From positions 13,142,001-13,206,000 of the forward strand of contig CM020509.1 in assembly GCA_009823395.1 (NCBI GenBank): DNA of 64,000 bases. Direction: 5' to 3'. Origin of the DNA: Thamnaconus septentrionalis (lineage: Eukaryota; Chordata; Actinopteri; Tetraodontiformes; Monacanthidae). A model generated the notes under the pieces. The model saw nothing but the letters and a program-made list of their open reading frames with translations, was not told the DNA's origin and did no database searches. The position numbers and the translations under genes are program-made. Below are positions 1-14,159 of the stretch, one piece after another; position 1 is the stretch's first letter, and every line of letters begins with the position of its first letter.

Positions 1-3000
1 TGTTGATGTCTTCAGTCGACTCTGCTTATAGCAACTGCCTTAGTGGGACAATTGAATTAATTAAATACTGTTTGAATTGATTTTTAATTAATTTTCATCC
101 ATGCATCTAACTTCCTTTTTTACACCCTATTATATACTTATTTGCCAAGTATTTTTTTTCTTTCTTGTATGCTAATCTTGACTCTTTGTGTATTTGTTTG
201 TGTTTACTTCCTGTGCTGTGACAACCCTAATCCCAACACTATTGGACCTCAAGAAACAGTTTGACATAGGATATAATAATAACTATGAAAACAAGAAAAG
301 AAAAAAAAAAACATTACATAAACGTTACTTAGGATACAAGCTGCGTGGTGGAAAAAACAACAACAAACGCAGCATTTTGCTGCAAACAAAAGGAAAAAGC
401 AAATGGCCTCCATTAGCATCCAGTGTTATTGTTGAGCCACAGCTGCTCACTGTGTGGCGCCGACTAATGCCGGTCCTGATCACAGTGCTGCTGTTTTCCG
501 GCAGGCCGCAAATACACACGTTAAAAATAGATTTTCTACAGAATCACATATAAATCTGCTTGTCACTACCTGAACATCTGAATTGTGAAGAAACATCTAA
601 TAGGTTGGGCATGCTTGAGATCAGTGAGTAATAGACAGGCAGAGACACCTTCTCTCTGTTTAGAGCATTGGTTTTAATAGATGGAGTCAGAAAAAAAAAT
701 TGTCACCATAGAAAAATAAAGCTGAACATGTTCAGGAGGCAAAGGGAAGAACTTGGCAGCCATGATTCTAACCTCTTTCTGAGAGGAATGCAAAGTGAAA
801 TGAGGTTGCCGAGATTGTATTTCATCCAAGGCTCTCTCATTCATCAGTGACAGCCTAGCTGATGGGTATAACCACTGTTTGCCTTTGCCTCTGACCAATT
901 TAGCCTCCCCATACCTGATGGCCCAGCTCTGTACACTCATTCATTACCAACTCAAGGTGATAAAAAATTCATTTCAAGTTTCACTCTAAGCCAAAACGTC
1001 TCTGTTTAGCTTTAGCATCTCATCAAACCAGGCTGCTGGCCAAGAAGAACATTTGCCGTCCAAGTTTTAACATTTCAATACAAGTATGTTTGCTCACTGG
1101 AGCGCACAGCCATGCATTTCTTTTATTTGTTTCCAAGGTAATGCACCTTCCGATTGAAAAAAAACCCTTCCAAAACAAATAATAAAACTGTGTTTCAAAG
1201 AGGATAAGATACAATACCTCTTCAGGCTCTCCCAGTACTGGATGTAGGCCTGCGGCAAACGGATAATAAAGATTGCAAGGTTTTCTAAGTCTTCTCAGAT
1301 TAAAAAAAAAAAGTGTCCCCTAATTAATTACCACTCAGTTGGACATGTGACAGTGTGATAGTTTGTTGCATGATGTACATTTATGTAGCTTTATTTGAGA
1401 AATCAAGTGGTGTTTTTGGCTCACCTAGTAGACTTCAGCCACATCTACTTTTACTTAATGTAACTCAGTAATTTTTAAACACTCAGTTATGTAAGATAAA
1501 GTTGGCACTGATTATTTTATGAGTTTCATTTTTAGTACATTGCCTTTGGTATCAAATTAAGAGTTAAAAAATATCTAAAGTAAATTGTGTGCTTTGATTC
1601 AAAGACAAATGGCTATCATAAAGCGGTTTCTTTTGAAGGTAGGTGAGGTATTTAAGTGACCCTTTGACAGCTTTCACATCTTACTAGTTACGCCTAGTAA
1701 TGAACGTCTTACTTATTATGTTAGTACTCAATAATTAATTTGTTTGTTTGTCCTGCTGAAATGTCATTCTATTTGAGTTAAGCTTACAAATCTTACAGTG
1801 ACATAGCAGTTACATAGTATTAACTGCTGTTATATAGAGAAAATTAGTTTTTAAAAAAACAAACCAAAGTTTTATCCAAAAAGAAACTTTAGCCAAGCTA
1901 ATTCTGATTCTGGTGACAGATGACACCCATGGCAAATGTGACCTTTGCATGCTTGCGGATGGATGCAAGCGAATGGTTATTATCTCCCCTATCACTTGTT
2001 CACCTTTGGTATCAGCTGCTCTCCAAAACCCAAAGAGATTGAGCACAATGGCTCCATATGGAAACAAGGGGCTCTCAGCTCGTGACATCCAAGGTCGAAG
2101 TGTTAGCGTTGCCTTTCGCTCGGTGACAATAACGACATTCGGGACAGAATACAAATGACTGACGCCATGTCAGAGGCTCTGTATGTTCGTCCCTGATTCT
2201 CACTTTGGAAGAAACGATAAAAAGCTATAGCATAGTGTGGTCTCTTACTTACAATTCAGAGTAGTTCTCAGTTAAATAATCAGAATGATTAGCATTACTA
2301 AGACGCAGTACATTGTCCCCTGCCTAAAAGAAGGTACAGTACATGCAAGGACACTAATGTCTTAATACCCCATTGAAACAATTCCATGTTGATTCAAATT
2401 GCCTTCTGTCCAGGTCCCCAACTCTGTATTGTCAAGCTGCAGTCATTTGCAGTGGCCCCACAATTAACATAATTCTAATCAGCAGCTAAAAATCCAAAGC
2501 AAATCAGTCAAAAATATTGTTTTTTTTTTCCTGGCATAGATTTGATGGCCATGGCTACTGGTTAAAGTGTTGACATGCCAGCGAGACGTCGAGTGTCAAC
2601 ATGGCAAAATGCTCATTAAAACAGAGCAGTCGGGCCTGGCTGAGGGTTGAAAATGTGCATATTTTCTTAACTTTCTGCTGAAGCATATCTGACCTGTTGC
2701 CCAAACTATTCTTGACTGCAGCAGCCAAAATCAATTCCTTTCCATGGATTACATTTCTTTGTTTCATGTATGGTGATTTTTAACATCTCGAGAGCATATT
2801 CAATGTTGTTTACACAGCACATAGTAAGGGCCTCATCAAATTCAAGCCTTAAAATGGATTTGGACTGGGTTTGATCCTGGTTCTGGTTGAGGCTGCAACA
2901 CTAGATGGAATTTAATCAACTGAATCTGAATCTTCATTGTATTTTCAATCGTATGCTCCCCATCTCTGCCCGCTAGCCAGCTTTAACCACAAACTCACAG

Positions 3001-6000
3001 CGGTGGCGCACACATCCACTTCTCTTTTACATAATCTCTGCATAGCATCCTTTAGTTTGATTGAAATTTAATTGACTTTATCTCCCCAGAGCAGTCTGCT
3101 TGCTCAATCCACAATGCCTCATTGTTTCTCACTCAGTTATTGCCTTTCCCCCCCTCTCTTGCTCTCTCTCTCTGCAATTCAGTGTATTTTCAGCATTACC
3201 GCATTCGGGTCGGACAGGGTTATGTGACATATGTACAAGCTTGTCTCCAGCTCTGCTTCTCTTACGACACGTAATGGTTGCATGGAGCAATCGCCTCCTA
3301 GGAGCAACGTAAAGTTAATCAAAGAGGACGAGCCTGCAGATATTAAGTCAGTGTTGATGAACGAGAAATTTTTGCTGCCCACATTCAGGCATTTATTGAG
3401 CACACAGGGCCACGTGCGGTCAGGCTGGAGCTCTTCCCAGTGGTGTGGGAAAAGAAAAATATTCTCTGTTCATCACTGTGCAGTGTGCAACACATTTAAA
3501 GCAAGCGTCACCATTACATTGACACTTAGGGGTAATTTAAACCTGCCAACTAACATTACGTTCTTGTTGTGAAGTGACAGCTGTAATTGAAGCGCTGTGT
3601 GTGCTAAACATGATTATAAGAATAGTAATTCCCCCGCAAAAAATATTAACCAGTTTCGCAACAGTCCAGGGTTCAAATGCCATAACCATACCAGTTGCTT
3701 TGCTCCACATTACAGTGCAGGTGCTGTGCTCACACGTGTATGAGGTCAAAAATAAAACACTCCCTTTTCCCAGAACAATGTCTTGAATTGTTCCAGGTGA
3801 GAAAGAACCCTGAGGCAGGAGAAAGAAAGACAGAGAGACAGTAAAAAAAAAAATTCTCCATGAAGAAAACCATTATGATGCTGTCACAACCGGCTCAAAG
3901 CGTCAACAAATAATAGATGACACAGTCAGCATAGGAAATTAAATTGCTTTATTCAATCCCCGAAACCAAACTAAATGCGAACCGCCAAACGGAAGTAGTT
4001 CAGAACGTCGGTGGTGTCAGCGTGCATGCATGTTTTGGATTATGGCGCAGGCAACGTTGATTGAGCAAAATAGGCAGAGAAAACACAAAGAATGGGGAAC
4101 ATGAAGCACACATGCAGAGAGTCTCTGCAAAAAGAGGAAGGTTGTAACAACGCTCGTCAGATTTACAAATTCTAAAAATATATATATATGGTACAGACTC
4201 CAAGATGATGAAGCTCTTGTTAGGACAGACTTGGCAGAAATGAATTTGTGTGTTTCTACCATGGCCCCTGACTGCTACACACGCAGACCTTTCCAGAGCC
4301 TTGTGTTGTTGACTTTGCCACTGCAGCTGTGGACCAGATATGATAATGGCTTCTGCGCGTGCCATTTGCAATCCTCCCTTTTGACTGCCTTCACTAGATA
4401 TTGTATTACAATCACAACCTTGCTACTTTGCTGGGCACCTTGATAGACAGGACCCGAAGAATGCAATTTGCCTGGTTGACAGCTCAACTCTTATCTTCTC
4501 CCGGCCATTCTTCTTCTGCCATTGTCTCCCATGGCAACACTCCGACCATTACAAACGGGGTGGAGCAGAAAATGTGGCAGATAACGTAAACGCGTAAATA
4601 AATCAGAGTTCGGTTTTTGGAAAAAGGCTGAGGAAAATTCAAGGACTTTGTGAGCTGAAAAGTGAAATCCATACACCAAGGAAGCATCATGTGAGCACCG
4701 TTGGAATGAAAAGTCATATTTGATGTGTCCTTCCTCTTCTCTGAGTGAATGAGGTTGTTTGTGAATGTTTCCCGAGTCTGGAAAGATGAAAAATGAATTT
4801 TGTGTGAGGACAAGGTTGACATTTTATCGATTACATGCTGTTGCAACCTGAGATGCTGCCGTCAGTCACAACTGGCATTAAATACTTCAAGGCAGCCTTG
4901 GCGAATTTCATTCACCAAAAACACTCACAAAAAAGGTGAGCAATGTGACAGTTTGATCATGTTTTATTGATGGACGGTTGACTAATCAGGATAAATTATG
5001 TATTTTAAAGATAAATCCACCTTTTACTTAATCTACCCTGGTAAACTGCATCCATCAAAAATTCTGTATAAGACCAGGTTAAGTCAGGTCACATGATCCA
5101 TTTCAAATTTGAGTCTGGTTGTTTAACATGAACACTAACAAACTGATTTGTTCCAAGTTTTAGGACCACGTTTTAGTGCAAAAGTCACAAGCAAAACTCA
5201 GTGAGTTGAGTGAATTTGAGCTCAAAATCAAACGAAGAATGAGATGAAGTGGGCAGATGGTGACGCCGCACAGAATTCCATCTAATGAAGATTCAAAGCG
5301 GCACAGGAGAGTGTGATGAAACAAAAGCGGTGGGGAGACAATAACGAACAAAACGACTTTACTCGAGTGAATGTGCAATACGCACGGGTACTTCATCACA
5401 TAAACCTCTGCTATGGTTCACTGTAATCCATCGATTTTGAGAGTGGAATAAAGGAAGTTGTTCAAACGGAAGACGGCCACAGGGGACAACCCAGGGCAAG
5501 GAAGGAAGACAAACGACGATTGAAAAGAACGTGTCTTTGCTGAGATGGACAATAGTTTATCGTTACGTTTCTTATGAACATGAGCGAGTTGTCACAACAG
5601 AGAGAAGTTACCACTGGTAGAGGTCGTCAAATCACCTTTACGACTATTTCCATCAGGGTGACTTGGTAGTCTGTCCTGCAACTATTGACTTGAATTGGAA
5701 GGAGGACAATTACAGCAGACTCAGATTTGCAAAACAAAAATGGTTCAAAGTCACTGCTGAACCGATTTGAGGAAGTCTAAACTTTGACTTATATGTGTGT
5801 ATGGGGGTCCTTGTGAATAAATGTAATGTAAGTAATTATATTCTCTCTTCTGCAAGAAAGAAACCTTTGTGAACCTTACTGAATTACAATAGTTTCTGAA
5901 TTTTTTTTTTTTTTCAGTAAATACTTTTTCCTTCACACAGTTGGTGAGGTAACAAGTGACTCAGAACAAAAAAAAAGAATGCTTACCCCCACTAACATTT

Positions 6001-8831
6001 ACGCACCAGTGAGATGAAGTATAAACACGGCGGTACCGTTCCCAGAGTTTAATTATGTCTATGTTGACAGCTGAAATGGAGTCAAACACACCGAAAGAAT
6101 GAAACCGCCAAACATTGAACCTTGTCAGCGCACCTTGAAACTCAACGCTCATGTGACAATTCAAGAAAAACAGAGACAGACAGACATTGTGTGTGCAGAT
6201 AAAAATGGAAATGCCAGCTAGCCCGAGTGTTTACCTGACTGTGTGTTTGACACTCAGCGAAGGTGAGGAGGGGAATGACAGATAGATGATGAGATTATTA
6301 GAGTTCTACCACAAATGTATTTTTTTGCAGGTTTGTTTTCTCTCTGATATAGAATAGAAATCAAAAATGAGCTATCTGGCGGCTCAAGTAGGACGAGATA
6401 GATATGAAGATATAAAGTTAGATATTGTTGTGAAGAAGTGGAGGAGGACATGCACAAAAAAATGCTGATAACTTAAACAAGCGTCATCATTTTCAAGTAT
6501 CAAATGGATGATCATTCGGCAGCCTGGCTGAGATCGTCTTTGATCTGGAGACCTTGTTGCTCTCAACTCTTCGGCAGCTTGCTCGGCTTATCTGCCGGGC
6601 CGCTTTAACAGAAACACAGAGACTCCAGACTGCTGTGATTTGTTCACCTGATTATCTCCCAGCCCGCACCGCCGATCCGTCCCACTGAGATGAGACAAAT
6701 CACCGAGAATTAGCCTCCAATTACACTCAGCAAATTTGCTAGCCTCTCTTCGTCTGTCATCCTCAATTAGCCCCATGGATGCTTCACGTTAAAGACTGAT
6801 TAAGGGCAACGCAATGAAAACGCCTTCGTCACAACTCCACCCACGTTGCTTCACAAGGTCGTTGTACCACCAATTACTCAGCGCAGGCGTGATTGTAATT
6901 AAATATGAGTGAGATCAAAAGTGTTGGTGGAAAACAAAAGAAAGGAAACAAGTCTTTTGTCAAGCTGATCACAGGCTAATGTTGACAACAGGTGTGACAT
7001 GATGCTGAGAGATGATGTGCGACACGATTAAATGTCCTTAATGCAGTTTGATTTGTTTATTTCCAGCTGTTGGTTTCTTGAAATGAGAAAGTATTCTGAT
7101 AAAAAGCTCAAACTTTTAAAATCAATAACATTTTGGTAATTTTAAAATTCTACAAATATCAATGTTCTGAAGATTTACTTAATCGCCAGTTATAAGACCC
7201 ATTTGTAAATTATATTCCTGCTGAGGTCTCTTACATCAGTCCATATAATTTCCCCCCTCAGCTGTACTTATTTTGAATAGCATCAGTGGAAAATGTGGGA
7301 TTTGTTCTTGTTTTCAACCAAGTCCACGGCATGGAATAAAAAACAAATTATAATTACTCTTAAGCAAATAAATAAATTGTTGCATTAACTCAGTTTAATA
7401 GATCTTTATTTTTATATAGCAGGTGGTTAAGGGCACAATAAACACTGCAATTAGCAATAAATCAAACATTTAGTTTTGCATCCATTGTGTCCCTGCCAAA
7501 AGGGCATAGATAATACTGCATATGTCTGTCATATTATTTATACAATTAGTACTATAACTTCATTTTCCAGTGATAAATTTTTCCTCTGTGTCAGATTTAA
7601 TACTGCTAAATGTAAACTACAGGATGGTGGTGGTGCTAGTGGCTGGCATCTATAGGGCATATATTACACAAGTTAGTAATCATAATGACAATTTTCTTTT
7701 GCTGGCCAAGATGTTGAATAAGATGTTGGAAAAGTTCAATAATGCAGTGAAAGTGGAAACAGGAGCAAATTGAGAATATCAATTAGTCCACAGGCAAAAC
7801 CTTCCATTGCAATCAGGCATGATACAACAAGTTCACGTGAGTCTGAGCAACAGGATGAGGAAACATATGAGAAAGTACATGAGTAAACCCAGCCATCACA
7901 TTATCATCTGTGAGTTCAGACATTTTCTGTGAATCTACATGCTGCCCTGCTGGAGCTCCAGGCACTGGACTTCCAATGAATGGTGATTAACAAAAGGTCA
8001 GTTGAAGCCAGTTGGAAAACAAAACAAAACAAAACATTTTATTTTGAAAATCACATCCAGCACAGACCACTAAAAGCTGCTTCAGCAGTTTATAGACGAC
8101 TGTGTTGGATACGGTCAGAGATCTCGACATTGCAGGTTGTTGCAGGAGTTGACCTTTCCTTTGCCAGAGTCCCCTTTTGAGTATTGAAGTTAGTTCATTA
8201 ACTTGGCCAGCCCCCCACTTCTCCCGGATGCTGCTTGCACTCTTTAAAGGGATTACAAGAATATAATCCTCTCTTTTGTGATCATTTCCTCTCTTTACTG
8301 CTGCTGTCTGTCTCCCGCCTTCACCCTCGAATAAAGAGTAACGCCCGTTTATTTCACCCGCCCACCTCTTCGTCCCAGAGGAGTTATGAGGCTGATTTAG
8401 AATCCCATCGAAATGAGTGATGCTTCGGCTATCAAGGGTTTTATCGTCACAGTGCGTGGAGCCAAATTGCGGCCACACTCAAACAAGTGGACGATGTGCG
8501 TAATTACCTTAATGAGGTGGGTGTATAACGACATGTCAGCGCCCTCAATGGGTGCCAAGTCACCTAAACTTCTTGAAAAATTGCAGAAACTTTCCCCCTC
8601 CTTGAAAACTCTTGCTGAGGATTGATAGAAATCATTACAGAAAGAAATCTGGGACTGAGGCTGTGACAAATGCTCTCCGAGCGCCCAGTGTTTACACTGA
8701 AAGCGAGCGCTCTGGCTCGCCGCTGATTTGTATACGCCAGATGGCGGAGCTGACATCCTTCCTGTGTTCCTGTAGGTAACGTGCATCCGTCGCATTCAGA
8801 CAACAGCTGCTGCATCAGCTGGAATGTGGGC
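1..8831. other. Non-coding AT-rich stretch, no gene recognised
   Basis: No open frame here shows a domain, a signal peptide or a splice-bounded exon that I recognise; the frames are short and overlap on both strands as expected by chance. Visible structure is limited to short A or T runs (for example near 301-312, 2520-2530, 3842-3853 and 5900-5915) and a short TA tract near 4178. The patch at about 6520-6850 differs in texture and is listed separately. The stretch is probably intergenic or intronic. Confidence 0.6.
6520..6850. promoter_or_regulatory. Candidate conserved non-coding element
   Basis: This patch has mixed base composition, keeps several CpG dinucleotides and lacks simple repeats, unlike the AT-rich flanks. 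It contains a homeodomain-type CAATTAG core near 6764-6770, another AATTAG near 6709 and a GATTA-rich part near 6649. Such texture is typical of vertebrate developmental enhancers, but the call rests on appearance alone. It could equally be ordinary unique DNA. Confidence 0.2.
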
Positions 8832-8833
8832 GT

Positions 8834-8896
<63 letters not shown>

Positions 8897-8903
8897 GGGG
8901 GGG
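8832..8903. repeat. (GT)n microsatellite ending in a G run
   Basis: A GT dinucleotide tract, with one early A substitution, runs to 8894 and passes directly into ten consecutive G residues (8894-8903). Open frames across it encode only alternating Cys-Val and are artefacts. Confidence 0.97.
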
Positions 8904-10248
8904 TGTCCTGGGATGCGGCAGGAAATACTTCAGCTCTCCGTCTCCATTGGATCATTGAGGGGTACGATGAGCCATTTGGTAGGAGCTCATTTGCCGCCCT
9001 TGCGGCGCATTTAATGGGCAGATTTGATTTGGAGATGTGACTGCTGCATGGATGTGGTCAGACAGATGATTGGATTTCACAGTGTCTGGCTCTTGCAGCT
9101 GCCTAGATGTGAGATTAATGTGAAAAAAAAAATCATATATTAGTGATTAATGGAAGAGTCTATGTTCTTCGTACCCAAAACTTTGACATGCAAACATTAA
9201 GAGTTAAATGTCTTAAGTAGAAACATGCAACAAACTTTGTTCTCATTTTCATGAAGACAGAGAGAATAGTGGGAGAAATTACAGCCAAAGACAGAATCTG
9301 AGTGACTGCTCACTCTCTGTCTCCGCATTTTTATTTTTATTTTTTAAATTGAGGCCACAGGATAGTCATTACAGCCAACTAGGACTCCCGCTATGTAGGT
9401 TGCTCACTGCTGTGAGTCCTTGAGGTTTAATTACGCCTGCAACCAGTTTTGATTATCATACTTTTGCATCTAAACATTAATTAAACATTATCGCTGATAT
9501 TAGACTGACTGTGCATCTTTTTTATTATTATTTACAATTAGCCCACAGTTGTGGCCTTTGCAGTCTCTGCAGCACCACAGTGTTGCACTGTGGTTGTGGC
9601 ACAATGGTGCCCACATAATAATACTGAAAGAAAAAGACCTTCAAATCTTGGAAAACAGGTAACTGGTAACAGGTCCAGCCTGTTTACTGTGACGAGCCTA
9701 AAACAGCGTTGAACTGTAGCCTCATTGAGTGTTTTAGTAGCAAAGACAATAATAAAAACATGTATAGACAGTCTCTGTCAACATCATAAAGCATGCAGGG
9801 GTCATTTGTATGTATGAACAGTAGTGATCAAAGTTCACTTTGCGTTACCATCTCCACATCACTCACTTCCACAACAAATACATGTCAGTACTATGCATGC
9901 AAACATGCTTGCAACAGCTGGAGCTGGTGTCACTACCATTATTTCCTGAAGAGGGAGCTACAATCAACAATAACTGAAAGTTCTACAAGGCCAATGGCCA
10001 TAATACAACTAACTAGTATTGTGTTTCAAGTCAGGGTTACATTTATACTACAACGTTTTGTCCTTGTTGTTTGAAGTTGTTTTTTTGTTGTTTTTTTTTA
10101 TTGTTGTGATGGCCCAAGGCCTTCCCTCTTCTTCTCACTCTCTGTCTTTCTTTGTGGTTTTCAGTTAGTGACTGTGGTTCCTGCTCAATCAACAACTGGT
10201 CTCCGACACCTGCCTTCCAACTCTGGAAGAGGCTCTGGTCAGTGCACT
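8904..10248. other. Non-coding stretch, nothing recognised
   Basis: This is unique-looking AT-rich sequence with no recognisable exon, RNA gene or mobile element. Short A and T runs occur near 9123-9132 and 9330-9345. Confidence 0.5.
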
Positions 10249-10275
10249 GTGTGTGTGTGTGTGTGTGTGTGTGTG
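10249..10275. repeat. (GT)n microsatellite
   Basis: An uninterrupted GT tract of about 13 copies. Confidence 0.95.
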
Positions 10276-10603
10276 ATTATGCAGCACTCGGATGCGGGGC
10301 CAAGACTAGTTGGTTGAGTCACTTTTGTCTTTTTGTGCTTTTTTTGAATGGGTTAGGGTTAGTGGGTGTTGACGTGCTCTAACTACAAATTGAAAGGACG
10401 AATTTTTAAGGCAGGCCAACTTACACTCCAACAGCAAATCAAACAGACCTGCCTCTTAAATCACATCTCCAATCTGCACAGGAATCCTGTAATGAATATT
10501 TTTGAAATGTTAAAACAGCCTCATAGTGTCAGACACTTGGGTTTAACTGGGTGTGACTGCAGACTTTTATAGCTACTCTACGGCATGCTCGCGCATGTGC
10601 GTG

Positions 10604-10631
10604 TACACACACACACATACACGTACGCACA

Positions 10632-10662
<31 letters not shown>
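10604..10662. repeat. (AC)n microsatellite, imperfect
   Basis: An AC tract with TAC, CGT and CGCG interruptions in its first half and a pure run in its second half. The alternating purine-pyrimidine pattern, including CG steps, favours Z-DNA. Confidence 0.95.
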
Positions 10663-12237
10663 TGGTTGCTAAAAAATAAAAGTCAACCTCAATAAATCAG
10701 GACAAAGAGAAAAGAAAGGTTGAAGTCACTCTTTCTCAATTTTAGCTGCCCAGATGCTCACAAGGTTTTCTGTTGGCTGTCGGCTCACAGAACAACCTCC
10801 AGCCGTCCTCTGTCTCGTCTTCTGTCTCCATTCATTATTCTTTCCACAGCGGGTCATTAGAATATCAGTTAAAGGTGCGAAAAAATAGGAGAAGGAAAAC
10901 ACTTTTTCAGACTTTTTGACGTGCTGTTGCGACATTGAGACCGGAGATGATGTTCTGCACCATGGGTGGATATTTTACTGGGGTAAAGGCAGAGGTGTCG
11001 TGAGAGATCCAGCAGATAGGGTCTGGCCCAGTCTGGAAATAATTTGTTCCCAAGTCATCTCTGATGTGTAGCGATGTAATTAGCCATCTTTCGGGGCCTT
11101 CTTCTAGTTACCGACCACAAAAATAGTTCTTGGTTTCCACCACGCTGTTAGAGCACCCCTGGGTGGAGGTGCTAAAAACAGTTTTAACCACCAACACAGG
11201 ATGCTGGTATCACAGCAAATATTCTCACTTGATTTAGATGTCATGCTTTTCCGAAGCTTGAGCTCTGGACTTACTTGGAGGGATGGAGAAAAATCTCTGT
11301 GCTGAGTCATATATTAGTCCAACTGGAATCAGAACCATTGTTCATATTTACAAAAATAAACAAAACGCAAGGTCAGAGTGCATCATGTAAAATGCACTTT
11401 GCCATTGTTTTCTGGCAGTAACGAGTGTCTCGGGACTGGAACTAAACTTCCCTGAAATAAGAAAAAAAAAATCCATTGTTTATTTACTTTGAACGCATTG
11501 GTTTTTTTGTTTAAAAAATTAATGATTATTTCTGGTAATACATTCACAGTAAGTGGTCGCCTCGTTTGGGAGTTGCAGCCAGTTGAAATGAGTAAAAAAT
11601 GTAATCACAGAGTCTATTTCTTTTTTTGTTTTTTAGGTTTGGAATAAAATATCTGTGCGATCTTAAGTATTCTGAAAGTTAATTGTCTGTAATACTAAAT
11701 AGGCCACACATTCAAATTAAAACAAAGCAGCTACAACCATCAAAATAATGGTTGTCTAACTTCTTTAATTTAATCTGTTTCAAAGAGTCTTAAATATGTG
11801 ACAGAAAAGGAACAGTTTTGTGCCCGTCACTGTTACTGTATGAAACCTCAGCAGACATTCACTTTGCATTATGAATGTGATGAAGACACTGAGCGACATC
11901 AGGCTGAGTTTGTGCAATTGCTCAGTCGAATGCAGCATGGGAAAACAAACCGCAGCTACCCAGTTTACAGTTGTGACACGCTGCTGTTTGTGTGGTCTAA
12001 TCAGGGCGAAAACACCTGCGGATTGAGGGGCATTCATAAAATTCATTAAGTTGCTCAATGTGTGTGACCAGTAGCCCTGAGTGAAGCTCCCTCCCCTGCT
12101 CAGAACGGAGGGCTTTAACATTTAAGTGCTGTATTGTTGCTGATAAGGAGGAAGATGAGAGTCTGGGAGGAAATGTCTGCGCCCTGCATGGGGAACTATT
12201 CAGCACTCAGTCGTAATTTGTGAGTGTGTGTATGAGT
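10663..12237. other. Non-coding stretch, nothing recognised
   Basis: No gene or mobile element is recognised. Short A and T runs occur near 11461-11471 and 11621-11635. The open frame at 11798-12049 has no domain I know and no convincing splice context. Confidence 0.5.
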
Positions 12238-12262
12238 GAGAGAGAGAGAGAGAGAGAGAGAG
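12238..12262. repeat. (GA)n microsatellite
   Basis: A pure GA tract of about 12 copies. Confidence 0.95.
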
Positions 12263-12614
12263 TATATTCTAAATGAAAACTGGAATCCTTGGCGATGCTG
12301 TAAGCCTGAGATGTGAAATGCAATTACACAGCAATTTAAAACTCCACCTGTGCATTTAATGCCTGCATGAATGCACTTAGCAGTTCTATATGCCCGGGTA
12401 TATATGTGTCAGACTGTGTTTAACTGAAGCTGAGCGATGGCCATATTCCCGTGATGGTATTTGAGCGTGCAGTTGTCAGTAACTTGCAGAAGTTCCAAAC
12501 TGAAATGGATACAATGTACAGTATAATGACTGCAGTGACCGTCAGTGGCCCAATGTGTTTGTTTAACAGTACAACTAGGCAGTCTGCCTTTGGGGTGGAT
12601 TCCCCTCCCTGTCT

Positions 12615-12627
12615 TGTGTGTGTGTGT

Positions 12628-12692
<65 letters not shown>

Positions 12693-12705
12693 TCCCTCTC
12701 TCTCC
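12615..12705. repeat. Compound (TG)n-(TC)n microsatellite
   Basis: Eight TG copies switch directly to TC copies, pure to about 12686 and interrupted afterwards. The tract is homopyrimidine on this strand and triplex-capable. It abuts the LTR-like segment that follows. Confidence 0.96.
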
Positions 12706-13170
12706 AGGGGCGGGTCTCAGGTGCAGGCAGCTGCAGATCGTCACACACCTGACGCTGTTCATCCTCATCAACCCTCTGCTTTAAAACCCGCGTTCTCCAG
12801 CCACTCCCAGCCAGATTGTTGCAGTTATCTCAGCGGTAACAACTGTCAGGCTGGTCCCTTGATGGGGTTTTCTAGAACCTCTCAGTTGAGGTTTCTTTTT
12901 TGGCTTCGGGAATTAACTGTTGGCTTTCACCCCAGGAAAACACTCCTGCACGGTACACTGCCTCCCTGGACCTGCTTCTGCTGCAAGACTCCACACTGCC
13001 ACCTTCTACCTGCCTTTGCTCCTCGCTTGGCTTCAGTCTCCGTGCTCCCCCCCCCCAGCTTTGTCTACTGATTGCTCCTTCAAAAAAATTTAATGGTCAA
13101 AAGTCTGCTCCCAATCTGAGTCTGTGCCTTGCTGCAACCTTCCCCCACCTGATTTCCACAACAACATACA
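12706..13170 (+). mobile_element. Probable solo LTR, Gypsy-like
   Basis: The segment has the texture of a fish LTR-retrotransposon long terminal repeat. A CAGGTGCAGGCAGCTGCAG-type upstream part is followed by a TATA-like TTTAAAAC near 12780, a C-rich region with repeated CTGC and CTCC words, and an AAATTTAA near 13087 followed by CTGCTCCCAATCTGAGTC-like sequence typical of the 3' part. No internal gag-pol sequence follows, so it would be a solo or truncated LTR. Exact ends and a target duplication were not found, partly because the CT tract obscures the 5' edge. The frames of 110-206 codons across it are not genes. Family assignment is from memory of similar repeats. Confidence 0.45.
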
Positions 13171-14159
13171 AGATATTTTCAGAAGTGTTATTGAATGTAC
13201 TTTGTCTTGTTGCCAGACTGGCATGTACCTAAGGCCCAGGGCACATGGATGTTTTAAGTGTCAGAAGATGGATGGATATTTTTATCCTCCTTTCAAAAAA
13301 AAAAAAGGGTGTCAACACGAAAACTCAGTCACCCCAAAATGATTCCAACAAACTATGCCATGCCAGTAGGTATCAATAATGGAAGTGCTGTAGAAGAACG
13401 TCCTGAGGATGTGCTGTTAGTTGTGGTCCAATAGCAGCACTGACACTGGTCTGTCCATTATAACTGAGGGGGAAAAAAGGGACAGTGTCACATTGCAGCA
13501 CAAAGTGAAGAAGAAATTGACTGGGAGGTCTATGCAGAAAATGTACACGTTTTACGTATCCGCACAATCACAGTGTATCTGATATTTATGAAAATCTTCA
13601 CTTTTCATCCGTTCAAATGTCTGTGTTAACCAATTATCCAAATAATGTGAGTAGTTGAATCCTAAGACAAGAAGTCATTCATATTCTGACTTTGTCTGGA
13701 ATCATCTGTTTTCATTTTGGTATCAGGAAACATAACTCATATTTCTTCAAAGACATCACTATGAGACACTCGGAACTCAGGCTCAGGCTCAGACTGCTAT
13801 CACATTGTCGCCTCCCCACCAGTGAGTCGAAAACTCCCTGACGCTGTTTTGGCCAGGGAGCGCTTGTTTTCGGCCTAAGACGGCTTAGTCACGCTTAAAC
13901 TTGCCGTTTTGGTTTGTCGGTCACTAGCTTGGATCTTGTTGATGTTTCCATTTGTAACTGGGATTATATGAAAAAAAAAGTTAAGAGGCAGAGATTGGAA
14001 GGCGGTGAAATGGAGGGCATGGAGATGACATAACACAAGAGCTTCTGATTTAATATGCAAAGAAGCTGGAGCAAACAGTTTAGAAAACTTTACAGACGAG
14101 ACTTGAGGCGGGTGCGAGATTTGGGAGAATGAGCTCCACAGCAGCTCATTTCTGCAACC

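Noticed and set aside
3660..3690. B-box-like GGTTCAAATGCC, possible tRNA or SINE
   Set aside because: The spacing inside the box is off by one base and no A box lies at the expected distance.
3890..4020. Possible antisense LTR end with a minus-strand AATAAA near 3950
   Set aside because: The polyadenylation-like word is common in AT-rich DNA and no promoter part or second copy is visible.
7987..8478. A 163-codon minus-strand open frame
   Set aside because: No domain or splice support, with competing frames on both strands.
12451..13071. A 206-codon plus-strand open frame
   Set aside because: Its middle is a CT microsatellite and the rest is LTR-like sequence.
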